From Phoronis australis (lineage: Eukaryota; Phoronida; Phoronidae): a stretch of DNA of 64,000 nucleotides. Location: positions 80,589-144,588 of the forward strand of contig NMRA01000302.1 in assembly GCA_002633005.1 (NCBI GenBank). The letters are read 5' to 3'. The notes beneath the pieces were generated by a model. The model did not search any database. It saw only the letters and a list, made by a program, of their open reading frames with translations, and was not told the DNA's origin. This document shows, piece after piece, positions 13,201 through 23,706 of this stretch (the first letter of the stretch is position 1; every line of letters starts with the position of its first letter). The position numbers and the translations under genes are program-made.

Positions 13201-14250
13201 GGTCTCACGCTCCCTCTTGACAGTCGCTGACAAAGATTTATTCAAGTAATTATGGGCGCATCACAGTCTAGCAATAATTTATAGAAATTATCTCTGTTAC
13301 TATAAATCATTTGTATAATCTAAGAAGATTTGTACTTTCGTTCAAGCGAGATTTAATTATTTTCTCTTAAAATCTGGTTGAAGTGTGAGGCCAACTTTGC
13401 ATTAAACAGACCCAGATGCTTTTTAATCATTAACACTTAAGCTAGAAGCATGCTTCTGTTCTAGGCTTTGGAAATGCCGTGAGCGTACTGAAGGTAACAC
13501 CAGCAGTTGACGACAGTGGTGCCCTCTACCATTGCAAAGTGGACCTTCCAGACAACCCAGCAGTCGTTACGCAAACGATGACGCTAACCTGTAAGTTCTT
13601 CATTTAAACCCTAGGTCGGCCGGGGTCAGTTTCCGTGATCGAGAATATATACGCCGGTATTTTCATTCCATATTGAAATTTGCACTGTACTTGAAAAATA
13701 CGCATTGCCAATATTTCTTATGGTCTGAAAGATGGCAGCAGACATTTCGAATTGACGAGCTTGCAAATTTGTGTGAAGTAACACAGCACATTTTTTATGA
13801 TCATTAAAACCCTTTTGGGTTTCCTTCTAAAAGGGAATTATCAATTTCACTGCCAAAAACACATTTTGGGGAATATTGTTGGACGGGACAGTTAGGGCTG
13901 ACAGGAGCTATGAAACAATAAAAGCTTTTGTTTTTGTATCGCCGTTGTTCGCTAAACTTAGGGTGAAATCTTGACCTGTAATTTGAACAATTAAATGCGC
14001 TTAAAATACATTGCCGTTTACAGTGTGTCGATTTGGATTTAGCTCGGCCGGCAGAGGGTTTTCCTGCCATCGCAAAACTTTCGGGTTAAAGTCCATTTGG
14101 TGAAGCTAATCTTAGAAAATTTCTTTACTCGCCGATAGTATTATGTTTTTAGACAATATTCGTTTTTATTTTACAGTGGGCAACGGATCTTCTCAGCTGA
14201 CCGGAAGCTACCTGGCGACTTTGATAGTAGCATTGGTATTGAGGAGTTAG
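10206..14250 (+). CDS. two-Ig-domain, probably GPI-anchored surface glycoprotein
   Basis: A complete 243-residue gene. Exons: 10206-10254, 10581-10699, 11511-11685, 12504-12692, 13465-13590, 14177-14250 (732 nt, ending TAG). All introns are GT-AG; phases are 1, 0, 1, 1, 1. Exon 1 encodes a signal peptide (MKLSIKIFLCTCIIFEG). Ig1 spans residues 20-114 (C42, W54, ADEGVYEC with C100) and is split by the phase-0 intron. Ig2 spans 115-219 (C143, W156, DDSGALYHC with C201) and resembles C2-set domains of nectin/CADM proteins. The C-terminus is a short linker (GNGSSQ), then hydrophobic residues to 241 and only RS, the form of a GPI-attachment signal with a likely omega site near 223-225. A membrane anchor with no cytoplasmic tail is the alternative. 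Eight N-x-S/T sequons in so small a protein suggest heavy glycosylation. The weakest splice site is the exon 3 acceptor (TTCCCGAAG). It lies head to head with the multi-Ig gene and is probably an adhesion or recognition ligand. Confidence 0.85.
11035..11283 (+). mobile_element. MITE, family A, copy 1 (in Ig-gene intron 2)
   Basis: A short non-coding element with inverted ends: GGGCCTGTTCCAAGAA then CTGACTTAAG on the left, and CTAAGTCAG then TTGGAACGGGTCCC on the right. The interior is AT-rich with repeated GACTTAAGTT-like words. A second copy lies in opposite orientation at 20.77-21.02 kb. Confidence 0.7.
13094..13215 (-). mobile_element. partial MITE, family B, copy 1
   Basis: Relative to the element at 28.2 kb this copy is inverted. 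It shares GTTCAGTA-GACGCTAGGACC, the words GCTAAAACCTAGT and GCACGTGCTCTCATTT, and the end TCTCGCGAAGTCTGG. It carries only two units of the 12-base repeat that is expanded tenfold in the other copy, and it lacks the second terminal inverted repeat. Confidence 0.6.
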
Positions 14251-15640
14251 GATATATTACAGATTTTGCATCAGTGATTTTTCTTGCCCTTGTTTTGTTT
14301 TATTATTCAAAATATTACTGTATATAGCTGGTGAACATTCGTCCACTATCTGTTTCAGTTTAGCGCGACACGAACTATATAGTCATATAATCACTCCATT
14401 TTTTGGGAGTAATTTAATTGCTGACTGGTTTTGCATTTATCTAAATTTAATTTTTTCGAGAAAAAACTAGTATAGGTACGAGATTTGTTCGTTTTGGTGG
14501 TACATGTAGATGTTGGGCAACAAAGACATCTACGGTGGCTTTCCTCGGCCTTCTCGATTTTGTGATACTTCGCTTTCAAACCAGCGCCACCTGCCGTATG
14601 TCGCTCATCGCTAGCTATAAATATTCAATGTTATCAAATTATCCGCGCAATTTCAATGGTTTAAAATCGCGGAAGTTTCAGAAATAAACGGGACACACAA
14701 ATGTCAATTCAATATGATGTGTTTTTTTCTCGTCCCGGACGATGTTTACAGATACCGTAAAAAACCTTAAATTTGTTTACATGTATATCCATTATGGACA
14801 GTGTGATTGTTCTGATCTTTGAAAATCCTGTAAAAATGAAAGATTGTGTGTAATAAAAACCAATCTCCGGTGGGCATGATAAACTGACCACCACTAGAAC
14901 GTCAGCGGCATCAAAATGACAAAGGTGTTCGCGATTGGATCTTTTGATTGTCTATTCCAAAATTTTCATTAGAACTCTTTCGAACAGATGTCGCAACGCT
15001 CTGGTTCGTGGCTAGTTTTAAACACAAGGAGTCGAGTTGCAATTTCCGCTGTAAATCATTGTTGTAAATAAACGTAAGGATCTCTACGGAGAAAATGAAC
15101 GTTGTCTTGCAGTCTCTCCTAAAAGGCACGCACCTTTGTAGTGCAGTCTTTCGAGATAACCAGTGTCCGTTAGCGAAGTTACAAATGTAAGTTCTCATTT
15201 GGTAGTTTACCAACTCTTACATTCCTTGAAAATACAGTGTTCAAAGAAAACTTCGCACAAATTGGATATATAATGGATTGCTCATTCAAATATAAATTTT
15301 ATTTCAAGCAATAGTCATATAAAATAATATGAATAACCCAGACGGCAGATCATTACATATAATACAATTAGAAATTATGCTACACAATATTGAAAAAACA
15401 TATTTTAAAAAAGAACAGAAACAACAAAAACAATGCTACATTTGAACTAAACAAGTTCGTAACTAAGCTGAAAAGAATGAGAAAAAGAGAAGCGGAAATT
15501 TGGTGCGGATGATAATACTAGATTTTAAAGAGAAAATGTCTGTTAAACATTTATCCTGACACACTTGTAAGTACAATTGTGTTTGAAAAATAAGTCACGG
15601 CATTGCTTACATACAGCAAAACATTAACACGGTCAGAAGA
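14251..15640. other. 3' flank of Ig gene and intergenic DNA
   Basis: AATAAA at 14683-14688 and another near 14852 are candidate polyadenylation signals for the two-Ig gene, 430-600 bp past its stop. The rest shows no recognisable gene. Confidence 0.4.
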
Positions 15641-15660
15641 TTTTTGTAATTGTCAATGAA

Positions 15661-15895
15661 TTAGTTCCCAATATTACATCCTGTAAGGTCACGGAGCGGA
15701 AGAGCAATGACGTGGCATTCCACGAAGAAATGATCTACTGTGTTGATCTCTCCACAGAGACATAATTTGGATGTACCACGGAAATTGTTAATTTTTTGGG
15801 AATTAAGGTAGAGCCCAGATCTTAATTTATTGGCGTAAATTTCTTTAGGGCGTAGTGGACACAATTGCTTCATGCCACACATAGTGGGACTGTAG
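15661..15895 (-). pseudogene. non-LTR retrotransposon C-terminal fragment
   Basis: About 75 codons remain open. The peptide has NKLRSGLYLNS followed by LCLCGEINTVDHFFVEC, a Cys-Cys-His-Cys knuckle typical of the C-terminus of non-LTR (LINE) polyproteins. Nothing else of the element is intact, so this is a dead, strongly truncated copy. Confidence 0.55.
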
Positions 15896-16553
15896 TCTTT
15901 CTTAAGGTTTGAGAGTAATTGAATGAAATGAGAAATACGTAAGTGATTTTAATTTAACGTTAGTTCTTCTGTTATTACGTTCATATTTATTAAAGAAATA
16001 AATTAGAAGTGTTTTTTATGCAACGAATGACTTTAAAAGAATAAGTAATAAAATGCTGCTTTATAGTAGTGGACAGGGTAACCCAGCTGGATGTATCTGA
16101 TGTTTTTGATTTTACTGGATCTTTTGATAACCACAGTAATAGAAAGGGCGTCCTGGTACTGAAATTGCTCAAACATTATTCATATTAAATTGTACTTTGT
16201 ATGAGACGGTAGCATAATTAAAATGAAGAAATATAAACGAATTATAATTTCGTTCAAAGATGGAGTCTGGATGTATTTGTCTAGATAAAAACTAAATGAT
16301 ATGGAATTTTGGAAGAGTTAACAGCAGTGCTTGTTCATACTAAGTCGGTCACCAATGAGAGCACCACGTCCACGGTGTCTCTAGGATGTTGTTTTACGAG
16401 GAATAACATTACCCTCAAGTGACAGGTTTCGTGAAATGTTGTCGTAGAACCGTGTTTTTTTAATTTTTTTAAAACTTGTTTACAATACCACAAAAAGACA
16501 AAGAACACCACAGACACACACNTTATATTCTTTGATGAAGTTAAAAAATCTAC

Positions 16554-17970
16554 TTAGAAGTAATCTTTTTTATTCAAACTTTTGAGTATAAATAAACTGC
16601 TTACCCAATAATAAAACAATGTTTTTAAATTTTTCTTTTTATCAAAAAAGCCAAAAATAACGTTGTTGCAGGAGAGAGTGCCGATACACTGGGAATTTGC
16701 TTTGTTTAGAATTTCGTTATTAACTTTTGTCCAAAATGAATTTACTGTTTCACATTCCCAAAATAAGGGTTTCAAAGTCTCTTTCGATTGTCCACAAAAG
16801 GAACAAGAGTCGTCATCCGTAACTTGAATTGTTTTTAAAAATGAGTTAGTAGTCAAAATTCTCGTCAAGAGTCTGAACTGAAGCCATCTAATTCTTGGGT
16901 GTCTTGTTGTGTTATATAGAAGGTAATAAACATCTTCCCATGAAAAATTAGTAGTGTTTACGTTCAGTTCGTTGACACATTTTGACTCCGCTTTTGAGAC
17001 TTTGGAACTATAATTTAATTGTGTACAAATATGTCGACACCCTCTCCCACCACTTTTCGTTGACATAACAGGACAGTACGCACCAAAACTAACAACTCTA
17101 TCAATACCACATTTCTGTTGGTAATTAAATATCACTGAAATTAGATTATTATACTCCATAAAGTTCTTTTTGATACCTGAAATATCCACAATAAATCTAT
17201 AGTTCAAAATATTACCGTCTGGGGAAAACAAGTCCTTTATAAAGACTATGCCTCTATTGCACCAGTTCCTGTAGAAAATGCTTTTTGCTCCTGCCTGTAG
17301 ATCACTGCTAAACCATAAAAGTTGGTTAAGAAAATCTGATTTTTGATCTTCAAACAATTTCTAAAGGAGATTACACATTCAAAAAATCTTTCCAGAGGTG
17401 ATTGTCAATATTATGTAACTTTATCTTGAGAAAGTCAACTCCGTACTTAGCGAAATTTCTAAATTCAGGAAAAATCAAATGAAACAAACCGGTAGTCTTA
17501 GACTGACCGTTTACAAATTTTGTTAACACGTTAATCTTTAAAGCCTTACAGAATGAAAATATGTTAATCATTCTGATACCTCCCTCATTATAATTACAAA
17601 CAGCTCGGGAGCGCTTACTTGTGCCACTGCGACCTTGCCAGAGGAATTTAAAAAACATTGAGTTCAGTTTTTCTAGAATATATTTCGAAGGTTGTGGCAA
17701 GAATATCAGAAAATGTACAGTTTTTAAAACCGCCTTGATTACTGTAATCCTCTCGAAAGGCGTCAAAATTCTTTTGGACCAATTTTTCAAAATGAATTCA
17801 ATATCTTTCATTTTCGCCAAGTAATTCTGATCTGCCATATCATGTAAGCTGACTTGGAAATTAATCCCCAAGAACATCAAATTTGTTTTGGTCCATGATA
17901 ACTTTTCCCTGACAGGAATTTTTTCAGCACTGTTCTCCATGCTGCCAATTTTTTTTGATGAGAAAGCAAT
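16554..17970 (-). pseudogene. L1-like LINE ORF2 3' part, frameshifted
   Basis: Two long minus-strand frames (17940-17371, 189 codons; 17357-16554, 267 codons) are the end of one reverse-transcriptase ORF, broken by stop codons and a change of frame near 17360. The first has the L1-type post-palm/thumb pattern: LSWTKTNLMFLGINF, NWSKRILTPFERITVIKAVL, NSMFFKFLWQGR, NEGGIRMINI. The second carries WEDVYYLLY, RIRWLQFRLLTRILTTN and the zf-RVT-type knuckle CSFCGQSKETLKPLFWEC. The endonuclease and catalytic palm of this element are absent. An N at 16522 lies just beyond the 3' end. Confidence 0.8.
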
Positions 17971-17984
17971 ATCAGTTCCTATAC

Positions 17985-18180
17985 GTTATTTGCCATTTTT
18001 GGACCAGAGTGCAATCTCATTCATACCTGGGACATGAAAGAACATAGAAGTGTCGTCCGAAAATAGTTATGTTTTACAGTTAGGATCATCAGGATGATGA
18101 TTTATGATTAAAAGAAACAAGAGAGGCTCAAGGACGCCCTCTGGAGGCACACCTGCATCAACGCTGTCCTCTTTGAGTTC
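17985..18180 (-). pseudogene. CR1/Jockey-like reverse transcriptase palm fragment
   Basis: In one minus-strand frame interrupted by a TAA I read GVPPEGVLEPLLFLL, then INHHPDD, then LFSDDTSMFF. This matches in order the GVPQGSVLGPLLF...INDLP...FADDTS signature of CR1/Jockey-type reverse transcriptases. The catalytic box reads SDD. It abuts the L1-like fragment to its left with no spacer, yet belongs to a different RT clade. Confidence 0.6.
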
Positions 18181-18210
18181 ACTAGACATATAACGGGTCA
18201 TGGATGAATC

Positions 18211-19234
18211 ATTACCTTTCACGTGTTTTTCACTGTCCCTTCATTGGCATTTTTGTTTTGATGTTGTTTTTTAATTTTCCTTTTACCACCTTTACTTTCG
18301 GTAAACTTGATCTTATGAAGGAAGACGAGAAAATAAAACAAAGAAGGCTCATAATTTCATTTTTTTAAGAAAACGATATTATTTTGAAATTGTTCACGAT
18401 ATTATTTTGAAATTATTAAAATCTAGCATTTTGCTGTACACTATACGAATTTCGTAAGCAACGTATTCCATTGGCGAAGTAAAATGTTGTCTTGTTATCA
18501 TTTCTCTTTCGCTATAAAAATAATTTCGGGCGGTCTTGTATAAGTTGTGCACAGGTTGCTCAGGCTGCTCAGGTGGCCCATTGCACTGATCACCTGAAAC
18601 CATTTTTATGTTATATTAATATAACTAAAACCGGGCTGAGGAGCAAGAGACAAGACTCAAGGGTCCATAACAGTGCCCCAGTCAAGAGTGAAACTCAAAT
18701 CCACGACCTTGAGTAAAGGACNATTACCTTTCACGTGTTTTTCATTGTCCCTTCATTGGCATTTTTTGTTTTGATGTTGTTTTTTAATTTTCCTTTTACC
18801 ACCTTTACTTTCGGTAAACTTGATCTTATGAAGGAAGACGAGAAAATAAAACAAAGAAGGCTCATAATTTCATTTTTTTAAGAAAACGATATTATTTTGA
18901 AATTGTTCACCATATTATTTTGAAATTATTAAAATCTAGCATTTTGCTGTACACTATACGAATTTCGTAAGCAACGTATTCCATTGGCGAAGTAAAATGT
19001 TGTCTTGTTATCATTTCTCTTTCGCTATAAAAATAATTTCGGGCGGTCTTGTATAAGTTGTGCACAGGTTGCTCAGGCTGCTCAGGTGGCCCATTGCACT
19101 GATCACCTGAAACCATTTTTATGTTATATTAATATAACTAAAACCGGGCTGAGGAGCAAGAGACAAGACTCAAGGGTCCATAACAGTGCCCCAGTCAAGA
19201 GTGAAACTCAAATCCACGACCTTGAGTAAAGGAC
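18211..19234. repeat. 512-bp direct duplication joined at an N
   Basis: Copy 1 runs 18211-18721 and copy 2 18723-19234. They differ at a handful of positions only (for example CACTGTCCC versus CATTGTCCC, and one extra T). The single N at 18722 sits exactly at the join, which suggests an assembly artefact from two alleles rather than a true tandem duplication. Each copy contains the SINE-like unit described separately. Confidence 0.9.
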
Positions 19235-19262
19235 GCGGGACTTAAATATCCCAGTAGGCCTA
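18565..19262 (-). repeat. tRNA-like SINE family, duplicated copy
   Basis: Read on the minus strand, the unit starts TAGGCCTACTGGGATATTT (A-box-like), then GGTCGTGGATTTGAG (B-box-like), and continues to GGTTTCAGGTGATCAGTGC. The same order of blocks occurs at 48.86-49.25 kb, and the tail block alone at 39.3 kb. It occurs twice here because of the 512-bp duplication. Confidence 0.5.
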
Positions 19263-20772
19263 ACTAAGTACCCTTTTTCACTTTTATGCACAAGACAAGA
19301 CACTTTTTCATTTCATTGTGCAGAGAAGCTTTATTGATGGTCTGTATTTTAAGCACACTCTGAAATATTCCGTCTGCGAGTCAGCTTTTTCACAGTACAG
19401 GTGTAGCTATTGTGCAAGCAATTATGAAGTCCTGGATCCCCTAAAGAGTTCCCATTTGATTTTTTCAATCTCAAAAGTGTTTGATCCCTTGCACTATGCA
19501 TTAAGAGACTTGAAAAGATCCTGAAAATAACCGCCACTCAGTTTTGTCCCGAAACACTTCCTACATGTAAAAGAGAATAGCTAGTGTGACTGAATGTACC
19601 TTCAATTTGTCGTTGTGTAAAACCAAAAAGCGGCATGAATACATATAATAAAACAAATAGTGGTAAAAATGTCTCTTGGTTGAGAGTGAAATAACGCTAA
19701 ATTGAATAATAATAATAGCCAGATGATATGCAGGTTAAGTGCTCTAATATTTGATATAATTGCACAATTTTATATAAACAGTCACGTTTTCGTTTTTTGT
19801 GATTTAAAAGTATACTTTCCGTGTTTGTTTGTATTGGGCCGTGCACGTGTTTTCATACGAAACATCGCGGACACAAGGTGGCCACCTGTATATTATGAAA
19901 GGGAATAATAGTTATAAAAAGAGTCGGGTGTTGAATTGGATTGTTCAGTTAAACGACGGATGGGTCCCAACCATTAGCAAAAAATTACAAAGGCATATTG
20001 CCATTTCAAAATTATCATAGCAAACATTACCACGCTTGTTATGTAAAACCATAGTTGAACAATAAGGAGTTTGGTACAGGATTCTCGAACCAAGCATTAG
20101 CCTCGCTATAGCCTCCAGCGACCAGTCGCCGTCGCGCAAAAAGCAACTGACTTGGTTACGTGATGCTTCAGCTCACAGAGTAGAGAAAACATCAGAATGT
20201 GTCGGCTAAAAACAACGCAGCTCAGATAACGAATAAAAATGTCACAATGTTCCCCCGAAAACTATCCATGCCTCATATACTCTGTGCAAAATATATTTCT
20301 ATTTAAAGCAACTCGCAGTGTCGTGCACTTTTCAAATAGCCTCGACGCATCGCTTGTTGACCGTCCTACCCACAAAACCAACACTTCCATGTGGGCAGAA
20401 AACTGATGTTAGCAAGAAGAGCCGTGTTTGTTTTAAGGTTAAGAAATTTGTTTAAAAATGCGGCTCACGTTTTGTTTGTAAAGTAACACGTCTTTTCAAA
20501 AAAGACTTAGAGTGACATTTGCACAGATTTTGACACTTCTTTTGTATAGGAAACAATACACGTTTAAGGTTGTGACAAATAAACGTTTAAAATTAGATGT
20601 CCTTATTGTGTGTGCATTTTACGCTCCTGGCGCCAGCGGCTGCCGACTCTTAAATCATACATTTGTTTTGGTAACGGATTGAAAAATATCTTCGTTTAAA
20701 TATTTACGTTTTAAAAACCAGTGGTACCATTTTGTTATGTTACAGTTACTATAGGACTATCATTAAAGACCT

Positions 20773-21018
20773 GGGCCCCGTTTCAAGAAAATTGACTTAG
20801 CTAAGACAGGTCTTAACTTTCAGTCAATTTTAAGACTTAAATCTGTCGCATGATCATTTCAAAAAGAGATCTTATGTTATGTTCGACTTAAATTTTTAAC
20901 TTAACTTTTGTCTTAATTTTGACTATCTTATCAGATGTAGACGTTTTAAAGTTCGGAATTTGAGACAAATCTTAGACTAAGTCAAAAATGAACTTAAGTC
21001 AGATTCTTGGAACAGGCC
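20773..21018 (-). mobile_element. MITE, family A, copy 2
   Basis: Inverted relative to the copy at 11.0 kb: it begins GGGCCCCGTTTCAAGAAA and ends GACTTAAGTCAG-ATTCTTGGAACAGGCCC. Length (about 246 bp), terminal repeats and interior words (GAGACAAATCTTA, GTCAAAAATGAACTTAAGT) match the first copy. No coding capacity. Confidence 0.7.
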
Positions 21019-23193
21019 CTTAATTTCAACATATCGGACTCGTAATTTCGTAACTGAGATACAGTCATCTTTTACATCCCAAAATTCATAACAGTTTGAA
21101 TAAAGTGGATAGTTGTAATTCTACCGCGAGATACATGTATCTCTTCAAGCAAATGCTACGCAGTTGCCTACAAGAACCAAAGACGTTATCTCTAGGCTTT
21201 TCAGGAACGTACGTCGTCGTTTTATCGCAGCAGAATCGCTCGAGTAACAACTAAAACAAGAGATCACTAAATACACCTTGTGGTAAATTAATCCCGGTGA
21301 ATTACTTACCTTTGTTTGGATTCCATTTTTTACTCTGTGTACAGTAACGTCGTGAAAAGGATATTCTATCCCCAACAAACTAAAGGAGAAACAGTCTTCT
21401 GGCTTACAGTCTAGACAAGAGTAGTCGGATTAAATAAAAACTTATGTTAAACATTTAGAAAGGCTAATGTTCTGTTAAGTTGAGATGTCAGATGGTTCTT
21501 TCCTTGTCAATAGATTAAATACATCTTTATATGCCAACACAGTAAAAGAATACCAGTCATTAGAAAAGATAGTACGCCTATTGTTCTCTAAGACTACGTC
21601 AGGCATTAGTGGGTGTGGATGGCTATTTTTGCAACTATCTCAAACTAGTTGGTGTGACGGAGTATTGACGGTAATGGCATGTAGAGTATTTTAATACGTA
21701 GAACAACAATTCATTTGGCATTTTGATTTTGTTTTTCAATATGTGCACTATGTTTTAGTCACAACGGTGATACATGTTGATTCGCTGAAGAGTTTGTACA
21801 CGCGTTTCAGTGAGTGGTGGATTGAAAAGTGTCCCTGGCTTGTGAACCAATATCAAACTACATAAATCTCAATCATCACCCGGTATAGTGTCTAAGAGCT
21901 GGGGGGAGGGGTGGTGTACCAGGGGCTTGAAATCCCCTCGAGTAGGACGACGAAAAAAAACAAAATAAAAATTAAAAGAGGTCGCCGACGTCAAAACAAA
22001 ACAGCGAATCCTTCTTTTCTGAGACAATGGTTAAAATGTGATCACATTAAAATCGACCTGTAGAGCTACAGGAAAGTTACAGACATGTCTTTCATGTTAA
22101 TACTTTTTCCTTTGGGAATTCGCTGCGTTCATATCAAAATAAAATTTCTATATTCAAAAAATTTTTGTGTTGCAATTCTCTGCTTAATCCTGTTAAATTA
22201 ACCCAGGTGTTCGTTCTGTTTTCAAAGGTGCGGTAAAACGTTTCGTCTTCAAAATGACGGAATAAAAGAACGAAGATCACACACCTAATGTACCAATAGA
22301 GCAGGAGCTTTGATGTTTTCAGGAAAAACCAACTTACAACAAACATTCACAAAACAAACACAGGGTTCATGGATTCGGTGGTCTTAAGGACAAATATCGT
22401 TACAATATCTATAATTATGCACACAAACACCAATGTTGCACTTCCATGAATGAGCGCAAAATTCGTGAGAATGTTTGACCAATAAAAACTTCCTTTCTCT
22501 GTTTAGATAGGTGTGTGCAGTGTTAGCGATATCGAGCTATGTTACAAGTCATTTAACATTTGATATGACTAGGTCTTGTGGAGATTAAAAACAACAGCGT
22601 TATAGTGGTAAATAACGAGCAATAATGAAGTGACGTTATACACTTAAATACATGTACGTGTATTCAGTGTTTGGAAGATGTAAGATTGACATGCCGATAC
22701 ATGAAAATGTGTTGAAGTTTAAAGATGTGTCACTTGGTTGCAACAAAAGGATTATATGTTTGTTTAGTCAGGGATTCTTGATGTTTTCTCTCACATCATT
22801 CGATGTTTACTTTTCTATATCTATAACGTGTCTGCGTGCAAAAGGTTACTTTCACCCAGCAAACAGATATTAGTTCCAAAAGTATCCATACGAAAAAGGG
22901 GGTTTCGATTCGATCAAACGGTAATTACGATTTCACTGCACAGTGCAGAGAATCATTCAGTTTCATAATGCATCATTTTCATCTCTTTATACATTTAACA
23001 GTTTCTGTACTACACAAATACAATTACTCAAATTTTATTAACCGAGAGCAAAGGCGTCATATTTCAACATGACGCGAAAAGCAACTATTACTGTGTACAC
23101 GCCCGGTGCGACGTCACACCTTCAAGTGTTGAAAAAAATTGTTGAAGTGCTCCCGATGTCGGTTAACGTAGGTTCACGCTGTCCTACATGTAG

Positions 23194-23706
23194 TTGAAGA
23201 TTTGTAATAGTGTTGCAACGATTAGACAACTTGTCACCGACATCAAAGCTAAAGAAAAACAGAATCGAAATCGACTCCATGACACTGGAAACGAGTTCTT
23301 GATCTCGAAAAAAAAATCAAAAATGTACGTAAATCAGGCGAAGTCTCCTCATTTGCACCAAAATCTCCGTCTAGCATTGCTAAAAGATCCTAAATCATAT
23401 AAACGGCGCGAAGTCTGCACGGACGCGTGTGAATTGTCATATAGCGTAGGGCACTATAATGCACGAACAAATTCGGCCTGGTGTTGCCGATCGAGACACG
23501 CTCACAGAATGTCGACTGATGAGTCCCAGGAACAGCTTATCAAAGTGAACAGTCTTTCCAGACCCTGTGATTATGTCATTCAAAACCTACTCAGAATCGA
23601 ACATCGAGTCGAAAAAAGTTTCCAATTAATCGATTCTGAAAGAAATCGCAATCCTCGCCACCAGAAATACACATGTGCAACCAAAACTATTGTAACTATA
23701 AGATAA
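23194..23706 (+). CDS. hypothetical 170-codon open frame
   Basis: This is an uninterrupted ATG-to-TAA frame in otherwise frame-poor AT-rich DNA. The predicted protein is basic and hydrophilic, with no signal peptide, membrane segment or repeat. Cysteines are concentrated in the middle (VCTDACELSY, AWCCRSRH). I recognise no family and see no splice signals or neighbouring exons. It may be chance or a remnant of a mobile element. Confidence 0.15.
   Translation: MKICNSVATIRQLVTDIKAKEKQNRNRLHDTGNEFLISKKKSKMYVNQAKSPHLHQNLRLALLKDPKSYKRREVCTDACELSYSVGHYNARTNSAWCCRSRHAHRMSTDESQEQLIKVNSLSRPCDYVIQNLLRIEHRVEKSFQLIDSERNRNPRHQKYTCATKTIVTIR

Noticed and set aside
23505-23545. Hammerhead-ribozyme-like CTGATGAGTCCCAGGA
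   Set aside because: The core heptamer is present but no GGAC-GAAA half follows and the stems do not close.
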